This document shows positions 16,661 to 25,745 of a stretch of 64,000 nucleotides of DNA, piece by piece. Origin of the DNA: Streptomyces angustmyceticus (lineage in GTDB: Bacteria > Actinomycetota > Actinomycetes > Streptomycetales > Streptomycetaceae); NCBI RefSeq assembly GCF_019933235.1, contig NZ_CP082945.1:8052383-8116382 (forward strand), in the 5' to 3' direction. Below the pieces are notes generated by a model. The model searched no databases and had not been told where the DNA came from. It saw nothing but the letters and a program-made list of their open reading frames with translations. A program made the translations under genes and the position numbers. The first letter of the stretch is position 1; the number at the start of each line of letters is the position of its first letter.

Positions 16661-17950
16661 CTACCCGTGCTCCTCATCCACCAGCCGCAAGGGCAGCGAC
16701 TTCAGCCCGTTGATGAAGTTCGACACCAGGCGCCGTGGCCGCCCGGCGAGTGTCAGGGCCGGCAGGAGTCCGCTCGTCTCCTCGTACAGCACCCGTAGCT
16801 GCAGCCGGGCGAGGTGTGCGCCCAGGCAGACGTGCGGTCCGTCGCCGAACGAGACGTGGGGGTTGGGGGAGCGGGCCGGGTCCAGCCGGTGCGGGGCGGG
16901 GAAGGCGCGCTCGTCGTAGTTCGCCGAGCCGTGGAAGACGACCACCTTCTCGCCGGCGCGGATCCGCTGCCCGGCCAGCTCGGTGTCGCGCACGGCGGTC
17001 CGGCGGAAGCTGAGCACCGGCGCATGCCAGCGCAGCAGTTCCTCCGCGCACGCCGCCGTCCCCACCGCGCCGGTACGCAGCCCGTGGTAGGTCTCGGGGT
17101 GCTGTGCCAGCGCCAGCAGGCCGCCGGGTGCCGCGCTGCGTACGGTGTCGTTGCCCGCGATGGTCAGCAGGAAGAAGAACATCTCCAGCTCGGACGTGGC
17201 CAGTTCGTCGTCCGAGGCCAGGACGGTCATCACGTCGTCGCCCGGATGCCGTCGCTTGTGAGCGGCCAGTTCGCGCGCGAAGGCGAACATGTCCTGCAGC
17301 ATCGCCGGGGAGCGCGGGTCGGCGGGCCGGCCGTCCGGACCCGGTGCGGCCGGGCCCGACTCGTCCGGGTCCTGATACCCGATGACGCGCCGGGTCCAGT
17401 CCAGCAGCAGCCCGCGCTCGGTGGGCGGCACACCGAGCAGATCGGCGAGGTTGAGCAGGGTGAAGTCGTCCGTGACGTCGGTGACCAGGTCACGCACCCC
17501 GTTCCCCGCCCGTGCGGCGTCGACGGCCGCGGTCAGCAGGCCACGGGCCCGTTCGCGTACCGCCGTCCCGAACCGCTCGACGCGGCGCGGGGTGAAGGCA
17601 CGGCTGACCAGGCGCCGCAGCCGCCCGTGGTCCGGGGGGTCCTGATTGAGCATCATGCGGCGGATGAACGGCAGATCGGCCGGGTCGGGATCGCGGATCT
17701 GGGTGGCGCCCAGGCGGGAGGAGAAGGTGCCCGCGTCCTTGAGGACCCGTACGACGTCCTCGTGCCGGGTGACCGCCCAGAAACCGGGGCCGGCGGGCCA
17801 GCCGAGCACCTCGTGCTCCTCCTGCCAGGCCACCGGGTGCCGGTCGCGCAACAGCCGGTACGCCGCGTGCGGCAGACCGTCCGCGTAACCGCGGGGGTCG
17901 AAGACGTCCGGGACGTCCGGCCGGGCGGCACTCCCCACGGGCGCGGTCAT
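16661..17950 (-). CDS. cytochrome P450
   Basis: A 429-residue P450. Motifs: I-helix LLTIAGNDTVR, ExxR in ELLRWHAPVL, and heme loop FGDGPHVCLG with the ligand at about Cys375. The AGNDT version with FRRTAVRDTELAG resembles the CYP124/125/126-like actinobacterial group that hydroxylates lipid-like or steroid-like substrates, but the family number cannot be fixed by eye. Its ATG overlaps the stop of the upstream alpha/beta hydrolase by 4 bases, so both are made together and may act in one pathway. Confidence 0.92.
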   Translation of the reverse strand: MTAPVGSAARPDVPDVFDPRGYADGLPHAAYRLLRDRHPVAWQEEHEVLGWPAGPGFWAVTRHEDVVRVLKDAGTFSSRLGATQIRDPDPADLPFIRRMMLNQDPPDHGRLRRLVSRAFTPRRVERFGTAVRERARGLLTAAVDAARAGNGVRDLVTDVTDDFTLLNLADLLGVPPTERGLLLDWTRRVIGYQDPDESGPAAPGPDGRPADPRSPAMLQDMFAFARELAAHKRRHPGDDVMTVLASDDELATSELEMFFFLLTIAGNDTVRSAAPGGLLALAQHPETYHGLRTGAVGTAACAEELLRWHAPVLSFRRTAVRDTELAGQRIRAGEKVVVFHGSANYDERAFPAPHRLDPARSPNPHVSFGDGPHVCLGAHLARLQLRVLYEETSGLLPALTLAGRPRRLVSNFINGLKSLPLRLVDEEHG

Positions 17951-18741
17951 CCGGCGCCGGGTCCGTCGCCGTCGCCGTCGGCGCGCAGGAAGTCCTCCAC
18001 GGCCCGGATCAGCTCCAGCGGTGTTTCGTCCATGGCGTAGTGCCCCGCCGAGCCGATCTCGACCAGCTCGCTGTTGGCGTACCACCGCATCCACGTCGCC
18101 CGCGCCAGTTCGGCGGTCAGCGCGGGATCCAGCGCCCCGGTGACGGCCAGCGCGGGCACCGCCGCCCCCTCGACCTCGGCGGCGAACGTCTCCCCGGACC
18201 AGGAATCCAGCCAGGCCCGGAACGCCTTCGCGTCGCTGCACCGCAACGAGCGCCGCACCATCCGGTCCAGCCAGGCGGCCGGGCGCCGCCCGCCGGTGGT
18301 GAGGTCGATGATGGCCCGTCGGTTCTCCGGCGTGTGCGCGGCCGAGGAGAACAGCTCCCACTGCTCGGGCGGCAGCGGCAGCCCGGAGGCGGGGACCGGC
18401 GAGATACCCACGAGCCTGCGCACCCGCAGCGGGGCCGCGGCCAGCACCCGCTGGACGACACTGGCACCCATCGAATGGCCGACCACCGAGAACCGGTCCC
18501 AGCCCAGCAGGTCGGCGAGCGCCAGCACATCGGCCGCGCCCTCGCCCGAGGTGTACGCGCCGGCCGCGTCCCTGGCCTCGCCGTACCCCCGCAGATCCAC
18601 CAGCGCGTACTGGAACGCTTCCTGGTCCAGGTCCGGCAGGAGCGGGTCGAAGGCGGACCGGTCGGCGAACCAGCCGTGAACGGCGATCACCTTGTGCGAT
18701 CCCCGGCCGTGCAGGGCATGAGGCAGTACGAAGGAAGTCAC
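17947..18741 (-). CDS. alpha/beta hydrolase
   Basis: About 264 residues when read from GTG 18741, which has GGAG 5 bases upstream; the frame is open to 18822 without a better site. Catalytic parts: VIAVHGWFADRSAF (oxyanion region), nucleophile VGHSMGAS, acid TGALDPAL, and histidine SAGHYAMDET. The fold suits an esterase, lactonase or C-C hydrolase. Coupled to the P450 by an ATGA overlap, it is the first gene of a two-gene operon. Confidence 0.88.
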   Translation of the reverse strand: MTSFVLPHALHGRGSHKVIAVHGWFADRSAFDPLLPDLDQEAFQYALVDLRGYGEARDAAGAYTSGEGAADVLALADLLGWDRFSVVGHSMGASVVQRVLAAAPLRVRRLVGISPVPASGLPLPPEQWELFSSAAHTPENRRAIIDLTTGGRRPAAWLDRMVRRSLRCSDAKAFRAWLDSWSGETFAAEVEGAAVPALAVTGALDPALTAELARATWMRWYANSELVEIGSAGHYAMDETPLELIRAVEDFLRADGDGDGPGAG

Positions 18742-19000
18742 GCGCACTCCAGTGTGTGACGAACTTGCCGACGGCCAACGGCCACGTCCGACCACAGTGG
18801 CCATAACCTCCCCGCCCCGCAAGGGCGCCCCGGCCCCGGCACGCCCCGCCCGAGCAGGTGTTCCCGCCGGCAGGCACCGCTCCGGGGGGACGCCTTCCGC
18901 CGCGCCCCACCGGCGCGGATGACCGACCGCGCGCCCGGCGCCGCGCCGTGGTTACGATCGGCAGGACAGGTGGGGGCCGTCAGCGCATGAGGTGGACGCC

Positions 19001-20770
19001 GTGGCCAGGCTGGTCTCCGTCAACGTGGGTCTCCCCAAGGACGTCTCCTGGCGCGGGCGTACGGTCCGCACGGGCATCTGGAAGAGCCCGGTCACCGGCC
19101 CCCGGACGGTACGGCGGCTCAACATCGACGGCGACGGACAGGGCGATCTGGCCGGGCACGGCGGCGAGATGCGCGCGGTGATGGTCTACCAGCTCGACTC
19201 CTACCGCTACTGGCAGCACGAGCTGGGGCGCGACGACTTCGTCCTCGGCCAGTTCGGCGAGAACTTCACGGTCGAGGGGCTCGCCGACGACGAGGTGTGC
19301 ATCGGCGACCGCTACCGGATCGGGGACGCGGTCTTCGAGGTCACCCAGCCCCGGGTGACCTGTTACCGCGTCGGCCTGCGGATGGACGACCCCCGGATGC
19401 CCGCCCTCCTGGTGTCCCACCGCCGGCCGGGCTTCTACTTCCGGGTCATCGCGGAGGGGGAGGTGGCGGCAGGACAGGACATCATCAAGATCGCCACAGG
19501 GCCGGGCCGGATGACCGTCACCGAGGTGGACGGCCTGCTGTACCTGCCCGAGCACCCTCGCGACCGCCTCGAACGGGCACTGCGCATCGACGCCCTGAGC
19601 CCGGGGTGGCAGGGCTCCTTCCAGGCCCTGCTGGAGCAGGCGGCGCACGGCCCCGCGGGCACCACCGGCAACGCCGGCCTGCATGCCGAGAACGCCGGCG
19701 CCGGGCCGGCATGGGACGGGTTCCGTCCCCTCACCGTGGCCCGGGTCGCGCGGGAGAGCCGCAGCGTGATCTCCCTCTGGCTCGCCGACCCCGACGGCAC
19801 GCCCCTGCCCGCCGCGGCACCCGGCCAGTACCTCACCGTGCGCCTGGACGCCGGAGTGGACGGACCGGAGCTGGTGCGCAGCTACTCCCTGTCCGGTCAG
19901 CCGGGCGGCGACCAGTACCGCATCAGCGTCAAACGGGAGTCGCACGGCGCCGCCAGCACCCGTATCCACACCCGGGTCCGGGCCGGCCGGCACCTGCAGG
20001 CCGCCGCGCCCCGCGGCACCTTCACCCTCGCCCCCGGACGGACCCCCGTGATCCTCGCCTCGGCAGGGGTGGGCGTCACACCGGTCGAGGCCATGCTGCG
20101 CGCGCTCGCGGACTCCCGGACGACGCGCCAGGTGTGGTGGCTGCACGGGGCGCGCAACGGCGACGACCATGCGTTCGCGGCGGAGAGCAGGCGCCTGCTG
20201 GCACAACTGCCCCACAGTCACGTCCGCATCTGCTACAGCCGGCCCCGGCCCGAGGACCGGCACGGCACCGACTACACCGACACCGGGCACCTGTCCGCCG
20301 CGCTCCTCACCCGCGTCGGCCTCCCCACCGACGCCGACGCCTACCTCTGCGGCCCCACCGCCTTCATGAACGACCTCACCGAAGCCCTCACGGCGGCCGG
20401 CCTGGGCCCCGGGCAGATCCACACGGAGGTCTTCGGCGCCGGGCCCGCGCTCACCCCCGGCATCGCCGCGACCGCGGCCCGCCCACCGCATCCGCCCGCC
20501 GGAGCCCCCGGAACGGGGCCCGCGGTGTCGTTCGCCCGCAGCGGCCTGACCGTCCCCTGGAAACCGGAGTACCGCACGCTCCTGGAACTGGCCGAGGACT
20601 GCGACGTGCCCGTGCGCTGGTCGTGCCGTACCGGCGTGTGCCACACCTGCGAGACCGGACTCCTGGGCGGACGCGTGGACTACGCCCCCGACCCCGTCGG
20701 ACCGCCCGCCGGGGGCAACGCCCTGATCTGCTGCTCACGGCCCCGCGGCGACGTGGTGCTCGACCTGTGA
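19001..20770 (+). CDS. fused MOSC domain - FAD/NAD reductase - 2Fe-2S ferredoxin protein
   Basis: About 589 residues with three parts. Residues 1-215 form a MOSC domain of YiiM type with the cysteine in RVTCYRVGL expected to bind sulfur or the molybdenum cofactor. Residues about 240-470 form a ferredoxin-reductase domain (ELVRSYSLSGQP for FAD, VILASAGVGVTPVEAML for NAD). The end is a plant-type 2Fe-2S domain with CRTGVCHTCETG and a later CC pair. YiiM-type proteins reduce N-hydroxylated compounds; this fusion would carry its own electron supply from NAD(P)H. GTG 19001 is chosen because it gives the usual ARLVSVNVGLPKDV start; GTG 18992 is possible. Confidence 0.9.
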   Translation: MARLVSVNVGLPKDVSWRGRTVRTGIWKSPVTGPRTVRRLNIDGDGQGDLAGHGGEMRAVMVYQLDSYRYWQHELGRDDFVLGQFGENFTVEGLADDEVCIGDRYRIGDAVFEVTQPRVTCYRVGLRMDDPRMPALLVSHRRPGFYFRVIAEGEVAAGQDIIKIATGPGRMTVTEVDGLLYLPEHPRDRLERALRIDALSPGWQGSFQALLEQAAHGPAGTTGNAGLHAENAGAGPAWDGFRPLTVARVARESRSVISLWLADPDGTPLPAAAPGQYLTVRLDAGVDGPELVRSYSLSGQPGGDQYRISVKRESHGAASTRIHTRVRAGRHLQAAAPRGTFTLAPGRTPVILASAGVGVTPVEAMLRALADSRTTRQVWWLHGARNGDDHAFAAESRRLLAQLPHSHVRICYSRPRPEDRHGTDYTDTGHLSAALLTRVGLPTDADAYLCGPTAFMNDLTEALTAAGLGPGQIHTEVFGAGPALTPGIAATAARPPHPPAGAPGTGPAVSFARSGLTVPWKPEYRTLLELAEDCDVPVRWSCRTGVCHTCETGLLGGRVDYAPDPVGPPAGGNALICCSRPRGDVVLDL

Positions 20771-20900
20771 ACTGTGACCTGTGACGGGCCGGCCGCTGGG
20801 CTGGGGGCCGTGACCGCGGGGCCGCGCCGTCGCCCCGACTACATCGGCTCGAGCGACCACGACGACAATTGCCCGCTGCCTCCGCGGAGGCTATGGCTGA

Positions 20901-21674
20901 TCAAGGAGCGGCGGCCGCGGCGACGTGCTGTGCTTCCTTGTTCACCAGGGAGGTCAGCTTGCCGGGCGTCAGCCGGCTGGTGGGGACGGGCAGGGGGCGG
21001 CCGTTGAGCTGGACGACCGGGGGCTCGCCCAGGCCGGCGGAGGCGAAGTCGGACTGCGACTGTGCCACCCAGCCCTTGCGCTGGCCGCGGTCGACGCACA
21101 GCTGGAACGTGTCCTGATTGATCTTCCCGGCCTTCTTCGCGAGGTCCGACAGCAGGTTCCGGTCCTTGAACGCGTCGTCGGCGGGCGCCGGCTGGTGCTG
21201 CCACACCTGGTCCATGAAGGCGGTGAAGCGCCCCTGGTCCTGAGCGCAGGCGGCCGCGGCAGCCGCTTCCTGCGCGCCGCTCCCGCCGTACTGCTTGTCG
21301 CTCTGCGTGACCAGGCGGTAGTTGACCTGGAGCTGGCCGGACGCGAGGAGGTGGGAGAGCGTGGCCGCGTAGCGCTGGGCGAAGGCACGGGACTGCGGAC
21401 TGCGCGGGTCCTCGTACACGGTGAGCGTCACCGGCACGGTCGGCCGGACCGGCAGGTCGAACTTGGTTCCGCCGGCCGGCCCCACCGCGTGCTCCGGCGC
21501 CTCCACCGCGGTCGCCTCGTGAGCGCGCGCGAGCTGGCCGACCGCTCCAGCCGCCCCGCAGACCACAGCGAGGCCCACGGCTACCACCCCGTAGAGGCGC
21601 CAGTTCCTCCGCGGCGCACCGGCACCCGTCCGATTCGCCTTGCTGTTCTGTTCATCTATCCCCGCAGCGGACAA
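20901..21674 (-). CDS. membrane-anchored DsbA-like thioredoxin-fold protein lacking the CxxC site
   Basis: About 257 residues with one N-terminal membrane segment (YGVVAVGLAVVCGAAGAVG) and an extracytoplasmic thioredoxin-fold domain of the DsbA/DSBA-oxidoreductase type. Where such proteins have CxxC, this one reads YEDPRSPQSRAF, so both active-site cysteines are missing. The rest of the fold (AFMDQVWQHQPA, GLGEPPVVQLNG) is kept. It cannot be a normal disulfide oxidase; a binding or chaperone role is possible. The start appears to be TTG, with GAAGGG 8 bases upstream. It converges on the MOSC fusion. Confidence 0.82.
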   Translation of the reverse strand: MSAAGIDEQNSKANRTGAGAPRRNWRLYGVVAVGLAVVCGAAGAVGQLARAHEATAVEAPEHAVGPAGGTKFDLPVRPTVPVTLTVYEDPRSPQSRAFAQRYAATLSHLLASGQLQVNYRLVTQSDKQYGGSGAQEAAAAAACAQDQGRFTAFMDQVWQHQPAPADDAFKDRNLLSDLAKKAGKINQDTFQLCVDRGQRKGWVAQSQSDFASAGLGEPPVVQLNGRPLPVPTSRLTPGKLTSLVNKEAQHVAAAAAP

Positions 21675-22028
21675 AGTACGTGCCCTTCATTACTTCCCTC
21701 GACGGGCTCGGCCGTCCTGCCGTTCGCGCCGCCGGATGGTGAGCAGCAGCAACCGCTTCGCACGATCGCTGTTCCGGTCATTCGTGCGAGTGTGCCAAAG
21801 GGGGAGCTCACAGCCGTCCGGCATGTCGCGCGCGGCTCCATCCGCTCTGACCTCCTGGCCGCCGGGGCATGCGGCGCACGGGGGCCTGCGGGCTGGTCAA
21901 CCCCGTTTGGGTATTGGCTTCGTGCTCGTTCGGTGAATCCGGTAGTGGGCCCGTCGACGTTGCGCCATTGTCGTCTACGGGCCCGGTCGGGGCGCCAAGG
22001 ACGTGGGCGGAGCGGATGGAGGGCTGTC
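21675..22028. other. divergent intergenic region
   Basis: 354 bases between the DsbA-like gene and the next gene on the plus strand. It must hold promoters for both. No clear operator, RNA gene or conserved peptide was seen. Confidence 0.6.
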
Positions 22029-22634
22029 ATGGGTGAGCGGGAGACGTGGACGACGGAGGAGTTCGGTTCTTCTCACGAGGGTGCGGTCGGCGTGCTCCTG
22101 GCCGACGGCACCGTCCCGGGCGCCGTCTACTTCGATACGGGCTCTGGCGCGGGCGGTCAGTCGGTGTCGCAGTGGAGTGTCTACGACGGTCAGGTCGCGC
22201 ACGGGCCGCGGGCGCCGGCACTGCGCGCGGTGTGCTCCTGCGGCTGGAGCGGCCCGGAACATCGCCTGGACTGGGACGTGATCGGCGAGGAGGAGCTGGT
22301 GGAGGTGGCTCACGGTACGGCGGACACCTGCCTGGAGGACTGGGACACCCACACCGCAGACGTCGAGCAGTCGGCCATCCCCTTCCCGGAGACGGTCACC
22401 GCCTTGCTGGACCAGTTGCAGGAGGAGATCGAGAAGCTGGCGAAGACCTCCTCGCTGGCGGCTGTACGGGCCGCCCGCCGGCTGGAGGTGGCCGCCGCGC
22501 GGGTCGGGTACTGGCCGGCCCATGAGGCTCGGCAGGACACGACAGCCGAACGGGCCGCCGCGGCCCTCGGCCTGGACGAGAACGCTGCCCGCAAGCTGAT
22601 GGCCCGCTTCGGCGGCTGGAGCCCCTACAGCTGA
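22029..22634 (+). CDS. hypothetical protein with CxC cluster and C-terminal helical region
   Basis: About 201 residues from ATG 22029, preceded by GGAGGG 6 bases upstream. The first half has a small cysteine pair in AVCSCGWSGPEH; the second half is helical (ALLDQLQEEIEKLAKTSS then AVRAARRLEVAAARVG). The end DTTAERAAAALGLDENAARKL resembles a small helix-turn-helix or CARF-free binding segment. No known family was recognised. Such short proteins are common in Streptomyces arms. Confidence 0.75.
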   Translation: MGERETWTTEEFGSSHEGAVGVLLADGTVPGAVYFDTGSGAGGQSVSQWSVYDGQVAHGPRAPALRAVCSCGWSGPEHRLDWDVIGEEELVEVAHGTADTCLEDWDTHTADVEQSAIPFPETVTALLDQLQEEIEKLAKTSSLAAVRAARRLEVAAARVGYWPAHEARQDTTAERAAAALGLDENAARKLMARFGGWSPYS

Positions 22635-22785
22635 TCACCGCCCCGAAAGGAACCTCGACGCAGACCTCGACCGCAGCGCGATCCGCACCTGACCCGCAGA
22701 CGAACGGCCGGCCCGCGCCGTTGTTGAAGTGGCCGTCGGGCGCGGGCGGCGTATCGGCCCCCGCTGTCACCGGCCTGCTGCCGGC

Positions 22786-23355
22786 TCAGAGACAAGACCT
22801 GCTCATGTACAGGGCTTGCTCGCCCGATGAGGGTGTGCCGTCGTAGAGCGCCATGTCCAGTCCGCAGAAGCTGAATCCCATGCGCCGGTAGGCGTGGATC
22901 GCTGGGGCGTTGATGTTGGTGACCTCCAGCCAGATGTGCCTGGCACCGCGCTCACGGGCAAACTCGGCGGCGTGGCCCACCAGGGCACGGCCGACGCCCT
23001 GGCCACGGTGGGCCGGAGCGACTTCGATGTCCTCGATGGTCAGCCGCCCGTTCCACGGAGCGTAGGAGACAGCGGCGAAGCCCGCCAGACCACCGTCAGC
23101 GCCGATGGCGACGAAGGTACGGCTGTTCGGGTCTTCCCCGGCCGCGGGGCTGTTGCCGTCGTCGGTGTCCTCCGCCGGGAAGACTTTGTGGATGGGCGGG
23201 TCCACCGGGATTTCCTGGAGGACGAACCCGCCTTCGGTGACGGCCACGTGGAAGATGGTGCGGGTGGTGAAGGATCCATCGAGTGCATCGATCGCCTCGG
23301 TGTCCTCGGGCCGGGCAGTGCGGAACTCGTAGTTCATTGTGTCAACGGTCGTCAT
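22786..23355 (-). CDS. streptothricin N-acetyltransferase-like GNAT enzyme
   Basis: 189 residues of the GNAT fold, close in layout to streptothricin acetyltransferases (STAT/Nat1 of Streptomyces): EFRTARPEDTEAIDALDGSF at the start, SRTFVAIGADGGLAGFAAVS, the acetyl-CoA loop HRGQGVGRAL, and WLEVTNINAPAIHAYRRMGF near the end. That family acetylates the beta-lysine amine of streptothricin and gives resistance. The protein here is probably a resistance enzyme or a relative with other amine substrates. It stands alone, in tail-to-tail position to the gene before it. Confidence 0.88.
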   Translation of the reverse strand: MTTVDTMNYEFRTARPEDTEAIDALDGSFTTRTIFHVAVTEGGFVLQEIPVDPPIHKVFPAEDTDDGNSPAAGEDPNSRTFVAIGADGGLAGFAAVSYAPWNGRLTIEDIEVAPAHRGQGVGRALVGHAAEFARERGARHIWLEVTNINAPAIHAYRRMGFSFCGLDMALYDGTPSSGEQALYMSRSCL

Positions 23356-23521
23356 GGCATGAACCTATGACCAGTCCGACCGGCCTGGATCGCGTTTCGG
23401 GCAGCGCCGGTGCAGCCCACCGCATCGTCGGCAACAGGTGAGGCCATCGCTGGTTCGCGTCTCCGGCGGATGCCGGCGTGTGCTGCTGTCCCGTCTCAAT
23501 CGGTCTGGTCCGCGGCTCAGC

Positions 23522-23974
23522 TCACTGGGAGGAGACCTTCTGGACGGTGGTGTCGTCGGGGTCCAGCCGCCGTCCGTCCTCGGCCAGCACCTCAAGCGCG
23601 CGGAGGCGATGCCCCTGGCGGCGGTCGACCAGCTGGGAGTGCGCTTCACCGGGGGCGAAGAAGTGCTGTTCGCCCCACTGCCGCAGTGCCACGATGACGG
23701 GGAAGAGCGCCTCGCCCTTCGACGTCAGTACGTACTCCCGGTAGGCGCTGCCGTCCGAGGCGGGGACGGATTCGAGGACGCCGCCGGCGACCAGGCTGCG
23801 CAGGCGTGCGGTGAGGATGTTCTTCGCGACGCCGAGGCTGCGCTGGAACTCGCCGAAGCGACGGCTTCCGTCGAAGGCGTCCCGCACGATCAGCAGGGAC
23901 CACCAGTCGCCGATCGCGTCCACCGACCGGGCGACGGGACATTCGCTGCCGTCGAAACGCGTCCTGGTCACCAT
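23522..23974 (-). CDS. HxlR-family transcriptional regulator
   Basis: 150 residues with the HxlR winged helix: a cysteine-bearing start (GSECPVARSVDAIGDWWSLL), then SRRFGEFQRSLGVAKNILTA as recognition region and REYVLTSKGEALFPV as wing. Cys near residue 12 is the redox-sensing cysteine found in many members. It is divergent from an MFS gene with 109 bases between starts and a perfect 10-base inverted repeat in between, the common layout of a self-controlled regulator and its efflux target. Confidence 0.92.
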   Translation of the reverse strand: MVTRTRFDGSECPVARSVDAIGDWWSLLIVRDAFDGSRRFGEFQRSLGVAKNILTARLRSLVAGGVLESVPASDGSAYREYVLTSKGEALFPVIVALRQWGEQHFFAPGEAHSQLVDRRQGHRLRALEVLAEDGRRLDPDDTTVQKVSSQ

Positions 23975-24009
23975 GGTGCCTCACCCTCATCCCTCAAGCG
24001 GTTGCAACA

Positions 24010-24053
24010 TGCTACCAAAAGCCCTACGGTCACCCTCGTCGCCTTTGGTAGCA
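24010..24053. promoter_or_regulatory. inverted repeat between HxlR and MFS genes, candidate operator
   Basis: TGCTACCAAA (24010-24019) is mirrored exactly by TTTGGTAGCA (24044-24053). The repeat lies in the promoter space of the divergent regulator and transporter genes. HxlR dimers bind inverted half sites of about this kind; binding here is inferred. Confidence 0.65.
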
Positions 24054-24083
24054 AGATGAAACCAGATTCAGGGGGAACCGCCG

Positions 24084-25382
24084 ATGCACGACAACCGACC
24101 AGGCCACGGTCCCGGCACAGATGAGGCGGTGCCACGTCACGGGTGCCGCCCGCCCCGCACCGGGCCCCGACGCGGGGAAGCCTCCGCTTCTGCCCTGTCC
24201 CGTGGCGTCGTCATCCTGTTCGCCTTCGCCTGTGGAGCGGCGGTGGCCAACGTGTACTTCTCCCAGCCGCTCCTCGTCACCATCGGACGCGATCTCGCCA
24301 TGAGCCCGGCTCTCGTCGGCAGCGTGGTCACCCTCACGCACATCGGATACGGACTGGGACTCTTCTTCCTCGTACCGCTGGGCGACACGACCGACCGCAG
24401 ACGGCTCATCGTGGCCCAGTTGCTGCTCCTGGTGGCAGCGCTGGGCGTGGTGGCCGTCGCTCACTCCGCTGCGCTCCTGCTCGCGGGCATGGCCGCGACG
24501 GGGCTTCTCGCGGTCGTCACGCAGACGCTGGTGGCCTTCGCGGCCTCACTGGCCCCGCCCGCCGGGCGTGGACGGATCGTGGGTCAGGTCACCAGCGGCG
24601 TGGTGATCGGCATCCTGCTCGCCCGCACGGCCTCCGGCCTCGTGGCCGACCTCGCGGGCTGGCGCGCCGTCTACCTCGCCTCGGCGTCCCTCACCGCTCT
24701 CCTCGCCCTGGTTCTGCACCGAGTACTGCCGCGTCACGGTGCCGCTCCGCCGGCACCCCTGCGTTACGGACAGCTGCTGCGCTCCACGATCACCCTGTTC
24801 GCGCGGGAACAACTACTGCGGCTCCGGGCCCTGTTCGGTCTGCTGATCTTCGCTGCCTTCAGCACTCTGTGGAGCAGCGTCGCACTGCCGCTCAGCGAGG
24901 CCCCTTACCTCCTGCCGCACAGCGCGATCGGTGCGCTGGGACTGATCGGTGTCGCCGGCGCGCTGGCCGCGACCGCGGCGGGCCGCCTGAACGACCGCGG
25001 ACTCTCCCGCCCCACCACCGGCATCGCCCTGACCCTGCTCACCGCTTCGTGGCTGCCCCTGGCCTTCACCCGCAGCTCGCTGTGGGCCCTGGCCCTCGGG
25101 GTGCTCCTGCTCGACCTCGCCGTGCAGGCGGTCCATGTCACCAACCAGGCCCTGATCTACGCCCTGCACCCCGAAGCGGGCAGCAGGCTGATCGGCGGCT
25201 ACATGGTCTTCTACGCGATCGGCAGCGCCACCGGCGCCCTCGCCGCGACCTCCCTCTACACGGTGGCCAGCTGGGGTGCCGTATGCGCACTCGGTGCCGC
25301 GTTCAGCTCCCTCGGGCTCGCCCTGTGGACCTTCACTCGGCACAACACCCCAGACCCAGCAGCCAAGTTGACCGCTGAGTGA
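24084..25382 (+). CDS. MFS efflux transporter (AraJ/YdhP-like)
   Basis: 432 residues with about twelve membrane segments and a clear site AGGGGG before the ATG. NVYFSQPLLVTIG and VPLGDTTDRRRLIVAQLLLL (the DRR loop motif) place it among the MFS drug or sugar efflux proteins. The adjacent HxlR gene and shared operator suggest induction by an electrophile, quinone or drug. A 17-base-pair hairpin follows 65 bases after the stop. Confidence 0.9.
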   Translation: MHDNRPGHGPGTDEAVPRHGCRPPRTGPRRGEASASALSRGVVILFAFACGAAVANVYFSQPLLVTIGRDLAMSPALVGSVVTLTHIGYGLGLFFLVPLGDTTDRRRLIVAQLLLLVAALGVVAVAHSAALLLAGMAATGLLAVVTQTLVAFAASLAPPAGRGRIVGQVTSGVVIGILLARTASGLVADLAGWRAVYLASASLTALLALVLHRVLPRHGAAPPAPLRYGQLLRSTITLFAREQLLRLRALFGLLIFAAFSTLWSSVALPLSEAPYLLPHSAIGALGLIGVAGALAATAAGRLNDRGLSRPTTGIALTLLTASWLPLAFTRSSLWALALGVLLLDLAVQAVHVTNQALIYALHPEAGSRLIGGYMVFYAIGSATGALAATSLYTVASWGAVCALGAAFSSLGLALWTFTRHNTPDPAAKLTAE

Positions 25383-25444
25383 AGCCTGCGCGTTCTCGCC
25401 GCCGAAGCCCGCGCTCCGGACGGCACAGCGCGCACGCCACCACC

Positions 25445-25490
25445 CCGACCGGTCACCCGCCCCGAGGCTACGCGGCGGGTGACCGGTCGG
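25445..25490 (+). terminator. strong hairpin after MFS gene
   Basis: A 17-base perfect stem (25445-25461 with 25474-25490; core GACCGGTCACCCGCC) and a 12-base loop. There is no T run, as usual for GC-rich actinobacterial terminators. The rest of the 363-base gap up to 25745 holds no convincing gene. Confidence 0.7.
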
Positions 25491-25745
25491 TCGGGTACGG
25501 GGCTTCCCGACGGTGCCCTGGGTCTGGGACCGGGTCATGCCGGACGAGCCGTTCACCGTCCGCTCACTTCCGGGCAGCCACGGCCCGCTCGCCGCTCGGC
25601 AGGGTCCGGGACCGGCGACTGACCGATGGTCGGTTCCTGCTGGCCGGTGCTGCTGAGCGCGACCCTCGTGCAGGCGCTCAACGTCACGATCGTGCGGCTC
25701 ACCGTTTCCGGGTCCCGAGCCCGGTCGGGCGGTCGGACGATCGGG

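Noticed and set aside
16661..18910. One 749-residue frame that would join a hydrolase shadow to the P450
   Set aside because: The upstream part is an out-of-frame reading of the alpha/beta hydrolase; the P450 has its own ATG overlapping the hydrolase stop.
20878..20891. Perfect palindrome GCCTCCGCGGAGGC after the DsbA-like gene
   Set aside because: Short and GC-only; may help termination between convergent genes, but not distinctive enough in this base composition.
25500..25745. Short peptide resembling the start of an MFS protein (VLLSATLVQALNVTIV)
   Set aside because: Too short, no continuation, no ribosome site; not enough to call a pseudogene.
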